NCBI GenBank assembly: GCA_010094045.1
Contig: ML986708.1
Coordinates: 82,857-146,856, forward strand
Reading direction: 5' to 3'
From: Lojkania enalia
Lineage: Eukaryota; Ascomycota; Dothideomycetes; Pleosporales
DNA length: 64,000 nt
Part shown: positions 1 through 10,669 of the stretch, piece after piece
Position numbering within the stretch: the first letter of the stretch is position 1
Layout: every line of letters begins with the position of its first letter
Notes under the pieces: generated by a model
The model's input: only the letters and a program-made list of their open reading frames with translations
Told to the model about the DNA's origin: nothing
Database searches by the model: none
Translations under genes and position numbers: made by a program

Positions 1-1301
1 CCTGCAGAAACAAGAGCATGATTGCTAGAACCCTGTTTGACAAACTCCACCAATTCGGCCACTTTTTTGGCAGTCTCCCCGGTTGCCTTGTCAACCAGCG
101 TCTGCAGGCTTGCAATAAGGCGTTCTTGACCATCTTTTGTTACCATCTCACGGATGATCTTTTCAAGCATTGCCACGCTAGCAGCACCTTCGACCGAATA
201 TGGATTAGGGCTTCCTATTCGCTCGTCCATGAAGAAACTATTCGGAGACGGTACTCGCGGAAGGGTAAACTGCTTGGTGGGCGTCATATGAGGATCCTTA
301 AACCCAACACTGCTGCCGGAGCGGCTGGAATCTCCTAGAGAGCCACCCGCGTGTGTTGCTTGGGTCATGGTATTTAAGAGGTCTTTGAGCGAGTTGCGGA
401 TATCTTCATCCCGTTGGTTCGTGGCTTCCTTGAGGCTAATCAGATCAGTAGCATTGTCCTTACTTCGACGACTGAGCTGGGACATCTCCTTTTGTAGATT
501 TGATACTATCGTCGTGATTCCAAGAAGCTGATTCGATATACCATCAAACGACTGGGGGGTTTGGGCTTGGGAAGGGCGTGAACTTGAGTTGGTGATATTT
601 GACAATGGTGGTGGCTCAAGATGTTCGTGGGGAACCGTCATGGTCTGTAAGGCTAGCATTGTGGCTGAAGGAGGAGTGTTCTCGCCAAGAATGGCCTTTT
701 GAAGTGGTCGAGTAGATGCTCGGAGAGCGGGTGTATCTTTGAAAACATCATGACTCGAGGGTGTAGGAGTGGCCGCCCGAGAGGGGCTGTGGTCCTCGGC
801 ATCTCGTGCTGGTGTTCCGGCTCTCGTGACAGGCCGTTCCGGTGAGCGTTCCGGCGATCGTACTCCGTCAAGGAAACTTCTCAGGTCGCGAACGCTAGTA
901 GTTTGCAATGATTGCATACGCTTGTGCTGTGCGCCTTTAATGAGTGATCTCTCGGGAGACCTCTGCGGCATAGGATTAGTAGTGTAGGAGCTAGCAGGCA
1001 TGCTCTCCCGTGCTTTCTCCTCCAGCGCCTTGGCAGCATTTGCAATTGCGGCTGAGGTATTGGGCCGCGTGGCGAGGCTTGGAGAGCCCGGGTTCAATGG
1101 AAGTGGCGGAGGTGCGCGATCTGGATCAGAGCTATCCCACCTGCCGGATTGAAGCTTTTGCGTCAGTCGTATATCCAACTTATTTCGCGGCGGTGTTGAG
1201 GTGGGAACGTACATGGGGACTGATGATCTTCCAGAATCGAAAGAATGTTGGTGTCGGACCAGCTCTCGGTCCCGAGAGGCATCCCTGTCAATTGAGGGCA
1301 T
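1..1301 (-). CDS. Ser/Pro-rich protein with coiled-coil segment, C-terminus cut by window edge
   Basis: I do not recognise the family. The frame is open for 433 codons from an ATG at 1301 to the window edge with no stop, so the C-terminus is missing. Residues about 20-260 are low complexity (Ser, Pro, Arg, Thr) with SPER repeats near 115-118 and 149-156 (SPERSPERP), which look like possible proline-directed kinase sites. Residues about 255-312 are hydrophilic with heptad-like Leu/Ile spacing and probably form a coiled coil. A second helical stretch (about 375-425) contains MLEKIIREMVTKDGQERL. There is no signal peptide or membrane segment. The composition fits a cytoskeletal, septal or spindle-pole scaffold, but that is only inference. 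The ATG at 1301 was chosen because it is the first in the open frame; an internal Met at codon 30 is possible. It diverges from RPN6. Confidence 0.75.
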   Translation of the reverse strand, partial: MPSIDRDASRDRELVRHQHSFDSGRSSVPMYVPTSTPPRNKLDIRLTQKLQSGRWDSSDPDRAPPPLPLNPGSPSLATRPNTSAAIANAAKALEEKARESMPASSYTTNPMPQRSPERSLIKGAQHKRMQSLQTTSVRDLRSFLDGVRSPERSPERPVTRAGTPARDAEDHSPSRAATPTPSSHDVFKDTPALRASTRPLQKAILGENTPPSATMLALQTMTVPHEHLEPPPLSNITNSSSRPSQAQTPQSFDGISNQLLGITTIVSNLQKEMSQLSRRSKDNATDLISLKEATNQRDEDIRNSLKDLLNTMTQATHAGGSLGDSSRSGSSVGFKDPHMTPTKQFTLPRVPSPNSFFMDERIGSPNPYSVEGAASVAMLEKIIREMVTKDGQERLIASLQTLVDKATGETAKKVAELVEFVKQGSSNHALVSA

Positions 1302-1949
1302 TGTGTATATGTGCAGTAGTATTCAGACAGAATAGGTAGTCGTGGAATGCGCCGGGAACGCGAGGACAAGAGGCTGATCACGTCTACTGCAACAGCATAG
1401 TCAAGATGCTTTAGCGGTCCTGCGCGGGGTATATAATAGGCAATATTCGTAAAGTCGTGAGTGTGCGTGTTTGTGAAAAAGTGTGGTGGGATGGAAGCGG
1501 GAGCAGTTGCTGGTGTTGATAAAGCCCTTGTTTACTATTGCGCTCGGACCGCGCATTACCTCATTGGTCGCGACTACGCCAGCGCAGCAGCCCGTCACCC
1601 GGCCAGCGGCAACCCCTTTTTGGAACCATTTCTCTTGGAGAGCATTACGCGACAGCTAATATCGGCGCTGAGACTTTGCTAACTGAAAACTACACCAATC
1701 CTGCCTTTATTCCATCAAAGGATGAAATCCGAGTTGTCGGTTCCGAGTAAACACCGTTGCCCTGGTTACCTGATTGGGCGCGCCAAGCCACCAAGCTTTC
1801 GGAGCGGGTCCACGTTTCGCCGAGTCCGTTGGTGAGCTTGGACTTTCCGGAGGATCACCATCGACCGTCTATCTCGCCGCCTCAGCTCCCTTAGCCTCGT
1901 CCACCCTCCGCCACCATTCTACCCGCACCTCGTAGAAATTCCAGCCACG
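1302..1949. promoter_or_regulatory. Divergent intergenic region between the Ser/Pro-rich gene and RPN6
   Basis: 648 bp separate the two divergent start codons, so both promoters must lie here. Inverted CCAAT motifs (ATTGG) occur near 1563 and 1772. The last 90 bp before RPN6 are pyrimidine-rich, as is usual upstream of strongly expressed fungal genes. I did not find a clear match to the proteasome control element known from yeasts. Confidence 0.4.
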
Positions 1950-3297
1950 ATGGCCCCCGCCGAGGATAGTGGCAAGCGGATAGCAGAAGCCCAGAAACTC
2001 GCAAAGAGCGACTCGGTCATGGCGGAGCAAATCTATAAGGAAGTCCTTTCGAAGAATCCCGGCTCAAATGAGACCGCTATCAAGAATTATGAGTCTGCAT
2101 TGGTTGGTCTAGGGGGGCTCTTCCGGGATCAGAGGAGAGTTGATGCTCTGGCTGAGCTAGTTAGGCAAACGCGGTCGGTGCTATCATCATTCGCAAAAGC
2201 AAAGACGGCGAAGCTAGGTACGTTAGGCAATATACACGACCTTCAACATTGTTGGTATGTGGCTGACCGCGGGTTACACCCCCCTTTCAGTGCGGCAGCT
2301 GCTCGACCTCTTTACCACCATCCCCAACACCATCGATATCCAGATTTCAGTCACCAAGTCATGCATAGAGTGGGCAGTGTCGGAAAGGAGGGGCTTCCTA
2401 CGCCAAAATCTCGAAACTCGGCTTGTTTCTCTGTACATGCAGAAGCAGTCGTACTATGATGCCCTTACCCTCATCAACAGTTTATTGAAGGAGCTCAAGC
2501 GTCTCGACGACAAGCTGGTTTTGGTCGAAGTGCAGCTCCTCGAATCAAGGGTCTACCATGCCCTCGGAAACATCCCCAAAGGACGGGCCGCTCTCACCTC
2601 CGCACGAACCTCGGCTGCCTCGGTATACACTCCACCGCTGCTTCAAGCGGGGCTGGATATGCAGAGCGGTATGCTTCATGCAGAAGATGGTGACTTCAAT
2701 ACTGCATTCTCGTATTTCATCGAGGCCATGGAGGGGTATCACTCTCAAGATGAGGCACAGAAAGCGACGGCAGCTCTGCAGTACATGCTGCTGTGCAAGA
2801 TCATGCTGAACCTCGGCGACGATGTTACGTCCCTCATGGCTTCGAAGCACGCCATCAAATATGCGGGAAAGAGCTTGGACGCAATGAAGGCCGTAGCTCG
2901 AGCACATACCAACCGCAGCCTAGAGGAATATGAGACGGCTTTGACAGATTACCGCCAGGAGCTTGGAAGCGATCGGTTTATTACGAGCCATCTCCGGCGC
3001 CTGTACGACAACATGCTGGAGCAAAACCTAATCAAGGTAATTGAACCGTTCAGTAGAGTGGAGATCGACCATGTTGCAAAGATGGTCGGGCTTGATACAA
3101 CCCAAATCGAGCGCAAGCTTTCGCAGATGATCCTAGACAAGGTCATCATCGGAGTTCTGGACCAGGGCGCGGGGTGTCTAATCGTCTTCGACGAGTCGGA
3201 GAGGGATCAAGCCTACGATGCGGCTTTGGAGACCATCGAGAAATTGAGTAATGTTGTGGACGTCTTGTACACGAATCAAGCATCGCTGCTGGAATAG
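1950..3297 (+). CDS. RPN6: 26S proteasome regulatory subunit RPN6 (PSMD11)
   Basis: Exons 1950-2217 and 2291-3297; the 73-bp intron (GTACGT...TTTCAG) splits a Val codon and restores the reading KLVRQLLDLF. The product is 424 residues, the normal length for the family. RPN6 is a lid subunit of the 19S regulatory particle; its N-terminal helical repeats clamp the lid to the 20S core and base. Visible landmarks are AEQIYKEVL and ETAIKNYESALVGLGGLF near the N-terminus, the helical TPR-like middle (for example YYDALTLINSLLKELKRLDD), and the C-terminal PCI/winged-helix region ending in RVEIDHVAKMVGLDTTQIERK and LSQMILDKVIIGVLDQGAG. The ATG at 1950 is the first in frame and gives MAPAEDSGKRIAEAQ. 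I see no damage. Expression is expected to be constitutive. Confidence 0.96.
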
Positions 3298-5492
3298 CGA
3301 AATGGTTGGTTACGGTGATGCGATTATGGGGACAACGGACGTTATTTCCAATGCTTCAGTACCTATTTCGGAGCTATGTAATATATCATAGACGGTACAT
3401 GACGCAATGCAGCAGGCATGGCGTCGACCTATGAATGAATGCAGTTACTGAGCACATCCTAGCGTTACTTGTCGCTATTTCTACTCAAAATCGTTCCCTT
3501 TGCACGACCACCTCTCACCGCCTGATGACCATTGGTGAGCCGATATGGTTCTCTTCAGATATATGAAAACCATAAGCACGCAGCGGTTGTACCTCACTAT
3601 CCGCGATGCGCGTCAGACGCGTCAGAACGGCAGCGAATATTAGCCTACCCTGCAAGATGAGTTTCGACAGGGTCTGCACAATAGTGTGCGAGCTGACAAT
3701 GCAGAAATAGCCTCGGGGTTTTTCCAAGAAGCGCGCTTGGGAGCTGGGGAGTGCATCCAAGTCTCCTTCAACTGCCAAGGTCAACTTGGCTACCGCACAC
3801 CTTGACTACGCCCATGCTGTCGGTTCCGGAGCTCGGTCTTTGCTCCCATCGCTTATTAGGACTTCGGACTCGCCTGGATATCCTCTAATATGAACGGGGT
3901 TCTTCTGCAAAGGTGTTTGTACCACCACCTAGGCTACGGAAAGATAAAATAAGCACTTTTGGTCGAGATGAAGGTTGCATGGGCGCCACGCAAGACTTCC
4001 TATCCGCTGGCCACGAGGCTCACCCCACAGGGCAACAGATCTCATCTAGACGACCATGCCGTCCCATGCAGCCAGCTAAAACATTTCGGCCCCCGACAGC
4101 TAACGTGCATATGTGGGTGAAACGTGGGTTCACACATTTCCGTAGCTTACCAAAGTCGGTGCTCGGCGCGCCAAGCCTCCCTCCACTTCGTCATCTCAGA
4201 TCGCCCTCATGCTTCCTTTTACTTAGGCGCGCACAGATAGCCTCTCTCACCATCACCTAGAGAAACATCCCGACTGCCCCGCGAGGTCTGGGCATTGTAA
4301 TGCAAGAGTCAGCCCCAACAGAGCCCTGGCGTCCTGTCCCCTAGCTCGGTGGTGGGACGCACACCGCATCGCTGATATTGCTTGCGGTATTCCTAGCCCA
4401 CAGTTGAGGCCCGGCTTCAGCCTTCACTCCAAGGCGAGAGGACTGAGCATCCAAGAGCTAGTCCATAGGCCAGGGTCCTTCTTTAGGCCAAGACTGCATC
4501 CGCCATTGGCTAACCTGCCGCTTTACTCGTCTCGCCTGCTTGTTACACCTCATTCAGCAAGGGCACTTGGTGGACGCGGATCAGCTCCTAGACCCAGTCT
4601 ACCAATCCCTTATTTCAAAGCACCCAGAGCCTGCTGACTGCTTTCGTGCCGCTGTCGGTAGGACCAGGAACATGAGCCCCGTCCCTCTTTCTTGGGAGGA
4701 CAAGCCCTCTTTGACAGCCACGTGGGCGCGGACCACCAAGCCCCCTGTTGCGAGGGCTCGTATGGATTGCGGCGGGACTCGTAGCATGCAAGCCATGCCG
4801 GCAGGTTCTTCGCCGCCAATTACTGTCCACCAGCCCTCGCTGCAGCCCTTTCCGTCAGATGGGACCTTCTCTATCCTCGAGTGAGCAACGTCTATCATCA
4901 CTGTAGCGGCTGCGGAAAGTCGAGCCGTTTCATGCATAAAGAGATGGTAGCCTATCATGCTTGACCCGCAGGGCCCACTTGGTGTCTATCTCATAGCAAT
5001 GCATGCCTTCTTTGGCGGTTGTTGCCCATGCTTGAGCATACGAAATTGGCTAACCCGCTCACGGGGTTCAGTGGGAGTGGAAACCAGTGTGTAGAACCTT
5101 GAGACAGGTCACGACTGGCGCCATCAAGGGCAAAGCCATTGCGCCAGTCTCGTTTTGACTGTGCTCTCGTTCACTTTAAACATGGTAACGTGCCTGGGAA
5201 CCGAATGATGACAGCTCTTCGGTTGACAACTACCCACCACGATCCGCAATCACGCTTGTGCCCTCCGCCTCCGCCAACAGGAAACAAACTTCTGACGATC
5301 GACTCGCCCTAGGTCGGCTGTGGCTTGATCTTTGGATGGGCTTATACCTGGCTACGTTCCGACGCTTGACCCCCAAGCCTTATCCCAATATACCCTTCTA
5401 CCCCTCTCCCACGTCAAAACCTTGATCTCACCAACATCACTATACCCCCCCGTTCGGACTCCGTCCTTCGATACTACAGACAGGCTTAAACC
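3298..5492. other. Gene-free stretch, about 2.2 kb
   Basis: Base composition is normal for the genic part, but I could not support a gene. Short overlapping frames on both strands (for example minus 3515-3784 and minus 4599-4958) carry no recognised motif and have no convincing exon partners. The final 200 bp before 5493 are pyrimidine-rich (CCCTTCTACCCCTCTCCCAC and similar) and probably hold the promoter and 5' leader of the reductase gene downstream. The RPN6 3' UTR must lie in the first few hundred bases. Confidence 0.4.
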
Positions 5493-6646
5493 ATGCCCGT
5501 TCAAAGGGTACTTCTGACTGGCGCGAACAATCTTATTGGATCACATATCCTTCACCAGCTCTTATACTCCAACGTTTCCGTCCGCGCCGTGGTCAGATCA
5601 AGGGAAGAAGCGCAAACAATCCAGCAGCAATATCCCCCGACAAATCCACCACGACTGGACTTTGCAATAATTCACCCTCGAGATCTTGCCATCCCGGGTG
5701 CTTATGACGATGCTCTGAATGCTTACCCGGAACCTTTCGACGCCGTCCTCCACGTTATCGCTGCGGATGCATCCGAAGAAGCTGATTGTCTATCCCGCTT
5801 TATCCATCTCGAAACTGACACTCTGATCAACTTCCTAAGGAGTGTCAAAGAGGTCTCCACAAGCGTCCGAAGAGTTGTTGTCATTTCAACTCTCACTCCG
5901 TTCGCCCGTTGGCTTGTTGACCCACAGGCGGAGCGAAGCCCTCGTGGTGATAACCTTTTAGCAAGCAGGAGCGTCGAGATCGATCCAGAGTACATTCTTG
6001 CGACCAGTCAGGCCAGTGATAACATCATCCACGAAGCATTGTGGAGATGGAGGAAAGATGCAAATGCTCAGTTCGATCTGGTCTTTCTTACTGCCCCCAG
6101 TATATATGGCCCATCAATCCGACCGTTGAATAATTCTTCAGACCTTGAGGAAGCGAACCGCAGGATATGGAACATTTGCAGCAATAGCTCCAATGATTAT
6201 GCCATTTCACCACCGTATGGAATCGACTATTACACTGATGTCAGGGTGAGTTAAATTTGCGAGTATCCTGCATAACTAGTTCAAAACATGCATTCTTATT
6301 CTTCTCTCAGGATCTCGCTACCGCCAGTGTGCAAGCTGTCTTTGTCCCCGAAGCCAGCAATCGACGGTTTGTCATATCGGCAGGTGTGATACCGTCCCGA
6401 TCAGCTATTGCTGAGTTTCTCATCAGTCGGTTTCCCGAACTTGGAACCCGCGTTCGAGCCGATGGCTCGCCGCCTCGCCGGACAATGTCAGGAGATCCTC
6501 CTCTTGATTTCATCAACACTCATCTTACTGCCGTTATTCTACGGCTAGCCCAGTATCGGCCGACTGAAGAGACCCTCATCGACCTGGCAAGGCAAATTAT
6601 AGAGCTACACCGGCGCAGGGAATGGAAGAGAGTAATACAAAGCTAA
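5493..6646 (+). CDS. Extended SDR-family NAD(P)-dependent reductase/epimerase-like protein
   Basis: Exons 5493-6245 and 6311-6646 (65-bp phase-0 intron, GTGAGT...CTCAG) give 362 residues. The fold is that of Gre2/dihydroflavonol-reductase-like extended SDRs, which bind NAD(P)H in an N-terminal Rossmann fold and reduce carbonyls. VLLTGANNLIGSHILHQLL at residues 7-24 is the nucleotide-binding turn, with the middle Gly replaced by Asn13. The stretch DYYTDVRDLATASVQA spans the splice junction and matches the W/Y-x-DVRD-x-A motif of the Gre2 group, which confirms the intron. RRVVVISTL is the strand carrying the usual active-site Ser/Thr. The catalytic YxxxK reads Y167-ILA-T171, so the lysine is replaced by Thr. 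The protein may be catalytically weak or use another mechanism. The start was chosen because the Rossmann motif follows at once. The substrate cannot be inferred. Confidence 0.85.
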
Positions 6647-7560
6647 GAAAACCCAAAGATACGATTCAAATTTTTTTTTCATTTTCCAACTCAGTTAGTC
6701 ATTTTTCTGGGTTACTTTCGTTGCACATCCAGACTTTTGCATCTTAGTGGTAATCGTAAGCCGAACCGTGGCAAAATCCAATAATTACCGTCTTTCCCAT
6801 TTTACTCGTATACAATTTGCAGTCATACTCATTTCTTGCTCCTCTAAGCAGGTTCGAGAGTCCTCAAATCTCGATCCTTGCTCTTCGCCTTGGCTTTTCC
6901 GACGCCTCCTCGGTTTTTCACTTGTGACAATCGAGCCATGATCCGACCGTCGAATCGGTATTCTATTTTGAGATGTGCACTGAGGTGGAATCCCTTCGGG
7001 GACAATGAGAGTCCTAACGCGAGCTCTGAGCAAACGTTGACCATACCTGCCGTAGCTACAAAGCTCAACCATGTCTCGCACGGAGCGGAGACGGTCTCAT
7101 CGGATGCCCTAATGGAGCAGACATGTCCAGGCTTTCTGACGTCGATGACGGTGGATCTCGTTGGCAAAATACTTTTGAGTTTGTCAGACAGGCTGATGCG
7201 GCTTCTAAACAGATACGAGAGCAACTCCACACTTCTATAGAAGTGTCGCGACGTTGTCACAAGCATTTTTTGGTATTGAACAGAAGGCTCTGTTGCAGAG
7301 TCCGTTCGGAGAAAGCCCCAATTTCGGAAGGTGCTGCCCGCTCCGACATTTTATGACCACCGAAGTCCGCAACCTTAACTTCACGAGCTTCCTTTTCTCT
7401 TGACGACAACTTCTGCAATCTCCGATTGTCAAAAGGATCAAAACGACGAAATGCATCCGGCAAAGTCAGAGCTAAGGTAATGGAGCTCATTGGGAAAGCA
7501 GACCAAATACACTAGTTTTGTGGCCTTGCAAGAGAGTGGCTGACAATGGGCTGCTAAGCC

Positions 7561-7591
<31 letters not shown>

Positions 7592-8689
7592 TGTCTGAGC
7601 AAAGAAGTTATCATAGGCTATAAATAGGGGACAAACTCATGATAGAACCTAGCGAGTGACACGATAAGAATGCCATGAGGGAGTCTTAGATCATCAACCA
7701 AATACATCATCTCACAGTCGGTAGCCTTGAGCCTTTTGTGTCCAAGTGTCGCGCAATTTCCCATCATTAAAACTCCTTCGACTGTCTAATCAATGATGCC
7801 AGCAATGCAATGCGTACTATTAGTCTCTATGACCGTCGTGCCACAGCTTCGTAGTGGTTTTCCTCGCCGATGATATCCATCATTTCTTTAACTAGTACGC
7901 GATGCAGGTTTATTCAATGCAATGCAAAGCGTCCGAACACCGTGGCTCTGGTTTTCACATTTGTCATACAAACCTCGCGGCATGACAGGCCCGAGGCCTA
8001 GTCTACGGACCGGGAAACCACGCACGAGCCAACTCTATGCTCACTTCCAATACAGTGCGTTTAGCATTAAACTTACCACAGTAACTCTATGTCCGGGAAC
8101 TTTTGATCCTTTTTAGGAGGTTTTCCGTCGCCGCTTTTAGAGTCACTTACATCCAAAATGCCGAGTCCAACCCATACAATACCATCAACTTTCTAGCCTA
8201 ATTCTTGCCCCCTTTTATGCGGTGTCGATTTATGCTCTCTGCATTTCAAAACCTAGTAATCTAATTCTTCATTACACGTTATTAAATTATTATTGTATTA
8301 ATGGCACAAGATCTAGACTAGTATATTAAATATTTAAGCTAGGCATTCACTTTGTTAAAGCTTCTCGTCATCATTAAAGCTACTCCTAATAGCAAGTCTG
8401 CGTCCATATTTTTAGCAGTAGTAATGAGAATGCGTATAAATGAGCTTTTGTAATCTCTAGCAATTTTGAACAAGTGCCGCGCGAGCAGCTACTCTGGTGT
8501 TAGCAACTCTAGCTATAGTACAAGAAGTTTATGGCTTTATCGCCGTATTACATTAACCGTATGTTAGGTAGAGCAAGTACAGTTGGAGAACCTTAGCAAG
8601 TGTAGCTAAAGGACCTTGGAAGCTGTAGCTAAAGCAATATTCATTCCGTTCCGACCATTCATTCTAGTCTGCTAGCGCCTCACTCAATG
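6647..8689. other. Gene-free stretch, about 2.0 kb, with one weak coding candidate
   Basis: The first part holds the reductase 3' UTR. On the minus strand, a frame from ATG 7490 to a stop at 7257 is followed by an overlapping frame from 7266 to 6844 in another register. Together they would encode about 215 residues ending in a basic tail (KNRGGVGKAKAKSKDR). Codon use looks reasonable, but there is no recognised domain and no intron that joins them, so I do not call a gene. There is a 19-bp poly(A) run at 7561-7579. From about 8,150 to 8,690 the sequence turns AT-rich (TAATTATTATTG-like), suggesting decayed repeat DNA beside the next gene. Confidence 0.35.
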
Positions 8690-9310
8690 CTAACGCACGT
8701 CCGGTAATCCAACGTAAAATCTCAGCCGCTGCTTCTTATCCGCAGTCGTGCCGTTGGTAGGGAGATTTAGTGCTGTTAATATACGATCTAGAGCCGGACC
8801 TGACATATTCAAAAGCTGAGCGGGTGTGGCAGGGAAATCTTGGACGTCGGCATTTGTCGTATATTCACGGAGTGCGGTAAGAGGGACGTCGGATCTTCTA
8901 ATGCCAGAGTTTTGAAGGCGGGCAATAGAATTGTACTCGCTGTATAGTTATAACTAGTTAGCAGATAAGAAGGACGTCTAAATAGTAGTCACTCACGTTG
9001 CCCGATGACCTGTGGTGATGTCGATGCGGAGTTGTTGCATCTGTTGCTGCAGCTGTTGCTGCATCTGGAGCATCTGCTGCATTTGTTGCTGCATCTGCTG
9101 TATCTGTTGCTGTGTTTGTTGATGGTTTTCCCGCATCTGCTGTATAATTGCAGTGGACTGAGAAATTGGAGGAAGGTTGGCAAAATTTACCATCTCGATG
9201 CTAGCTTGCTGGAGTCCCGAGGCGGCTTGCTCGAGCCCTTGTGCTAGGAGCCCGAGATCTGGTTGTGGGCCGAGCTGAGCTCCAGGCTGGGGGGAACTAA
9301 CGTCTGCCAT
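8690..9310 (-). CDS. Gln-rich coiled-coil protein with SAP-like C-terminus
   Basis: Exons 9310-8997 and 8939-8690; the 57-bp intron (GTGAGT...ATACAG) joins HRAT to EYNSIARLQNSG and gives 187 residues. Residues 1-55 are mixed hydrophilic (MADVSSPQPGAQLGPQPD). Residues about 57-93 are a dense Gln/Met block (QQMQQQMQQMLQMQQQLQQQ) with a, d-type Met/Leu/Ile spacing, probably a coiled coil or prion-like oligomerisation segment. Residues about 106-140 continue as RSDVPLTALREYTTNADVQD. The C-terminus contains LDRILTALNLPTNGTTADKKQRLRFY, written here as LDRILTALNLP plus NGTTADKKQRL, which resembles the helix-turn-helix of SAP nucleic-acid-binding motifs (leucines followed by GTTADKKQRL). It could be a small DNA/RNA-binding adaptor or a domesticated transposon accessory protein; both are guesses. 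A longer N-terminus from an upstream Met at 9448 is possible. It sits 310 bp from a pogo-like transposon. Confidence 0.7.
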
Positions 9311-9618
9311 GGCTTCTAGTGGTGGGAGAAGACCCGGAGAACTGAGTGTGTGGTGGGGGTGTGGTGTGGTGTGGTTGAGGAGAACGAAAGTTGAAGTGGG
9401 GCTGAGCAAGCAGGTGTAAACAATGTGCACGGTCAGCGGGGACTGCACGCAATTGTGCTTTAACCGTGATCCTAGACCGTATTATAACTGAGTGGCTTGA
9501 TGGCGCAGCTCTAACCATCAGCAGCTGATCCTCCCGTGCTTACCATACGTACGTCATGTACCCATGCCGCTGTTTGACATCCGTCATCGATCTTGGCTTT
9601 TCAGCTTAATGTTTAACA
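9311..9618. promoter_or_regulatory. Upstream region of the Gln-rich gene
   Basis: 308 bp lie between the Gln-rich start codon (read leftward) and the transposon target site. They contain a GTGTGGTGTGGTG run (about 9359-9373), which reads CACCACACCACAC on the coding strand. No TATA box was convincing. Confidence 0.3.
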
Positions 9619-9620
9619 TA

Positions 9621-9643
9621 AATGACAAGCAAGCGCGCCACCT
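9621..9643 (+). repeat. Left terminal inverted repeat of the deleted pogo-like element
   Basis: It begins AATGACAAGCAAGCGCGCC and pairs with the reverse complement of 10670-10692, with two G/A differences in 23 bases. It lies immediately after a TA. Confidence 0.85.
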
Positions 9644-9689
9644 TATCAACTCTTTCCACCGTTCTAGCAATATATTTTCACAACTCATT

Positions 9690-10625
9690 AAGTCACTACA
9701 AATATAATATATATCCTCGATCAAGTAGTATCTATAGCACCCCTCCCGCACGTATGCAATTTATGCGCAGCCTCCCTGCAGCGGCTGCAGCGTGTAGAAG
9801 CCTGCCGGCTTGCACCCGATCGCGCCTTACCTTAATGTATCTCGCCCTCTAGCTGCTGCTTAACCCCCTTTTGAGCAATAATCTTCTGTCCCTCTGCATA
9901 TAATAAGGCGCCTTGCTTCTGAATCAACTACTTTTTGCACCATTCTTATGTTGTGGCGGCCATATTTGCTATCTTAATGCTAGCGATTTAACCCTTTACC
10001 TGAATAAAATATTATCTCAGTGCTTTTTTCCAGCTGATTAATCGCTGCGATAATAGAGCCAGGTGATGAGCTCGTATATCTTCGAATCCGATCGCGAATT
10101 AATGTTGATTAAGCCCCTAATTCGCGCTGGTTGCTTCCTATATAAGGGACCTCTAGCGTAGGCGGTGGTGGCGCACGAAGCTTCATACTAAGCTTTAGTG
10201 TCACTGCTTTTGGATTATACAGGACTTAACCTGCGCCTTAAAAGCTTGCGCTGATAGCATCTTTATAGATTGCCTGGGATTCGAGCGAGTTATAGCTCTT
10301 ATAGCTATCTCTAGCCAACCTGCCCAGCGCTACGCTCAGCAAGCAGCTTATCTGCTATATCTCGTACAACACCTAGAGAGGGCGCAAATCCTTATAAATC
10401 TAGGTCGAGAATATTTGTAATAATAGCCTCCTCTTCTAGCTTGGTAAGCTTCTTTTTGAATTTTGCTTACAATCGCGTCTTGCAGCAATTCTGCCGCGTC
10501 GTCGGTGCATTGTTCTTCGAGAAACGTTATATATAGAAGCGGCGTGTCTTTCGCTTTAAAGTTGCTTATTATTGATAGCTAGGGAGATATCTGCTTCGTT
10601 ATAGCTTAATTGGGCATTCGTGGGT
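9690..10625 (-). pseudogene. DDE1/pogo transposase remnant lacking the catalytic core
   Basis: Reading leftward from about 10,620, a helix-turn-helix (psq/CENP-B type) N-terminus is recognisable: NEADISLAINNKQL, then SERHAASIYNVSRRTMHRRR, LTKLEEEAIITNILDLDL, GFAPSLGVVRDIADKLLAERS. Stops stand where Gln or Arg would be expected. After a deletion of the DDE region, the C-terminal part resumes with IIAAINQLEKSTEIIL, LLLKRG and KQQLEGEI. It ends in a zinc-knuckle CSRCREAAHKLHTC (Cx2Cx4Hx4C), which is still intact. Several in-frame stops and frame changes make it non-functional. The order of parts and the C-terminal knuckle match fungal pogo-family transposases. Confidence 0.75.
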
Positions 10626-10669
10626 TGAGCTATTATTATTAGAAGGTAAGATGTTGAGTGAAGTCGGGG

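Noticed and set aside
3515..4958. Several frames up to 119 codons on both strands
   Set aside because: Mutual overlap, no family resemblance and no plausible splice structure.
9005..9247. Leu/His-rich plus-strand frame
   Set aside because: It is the antisense reading of the Gln-rich coding block.
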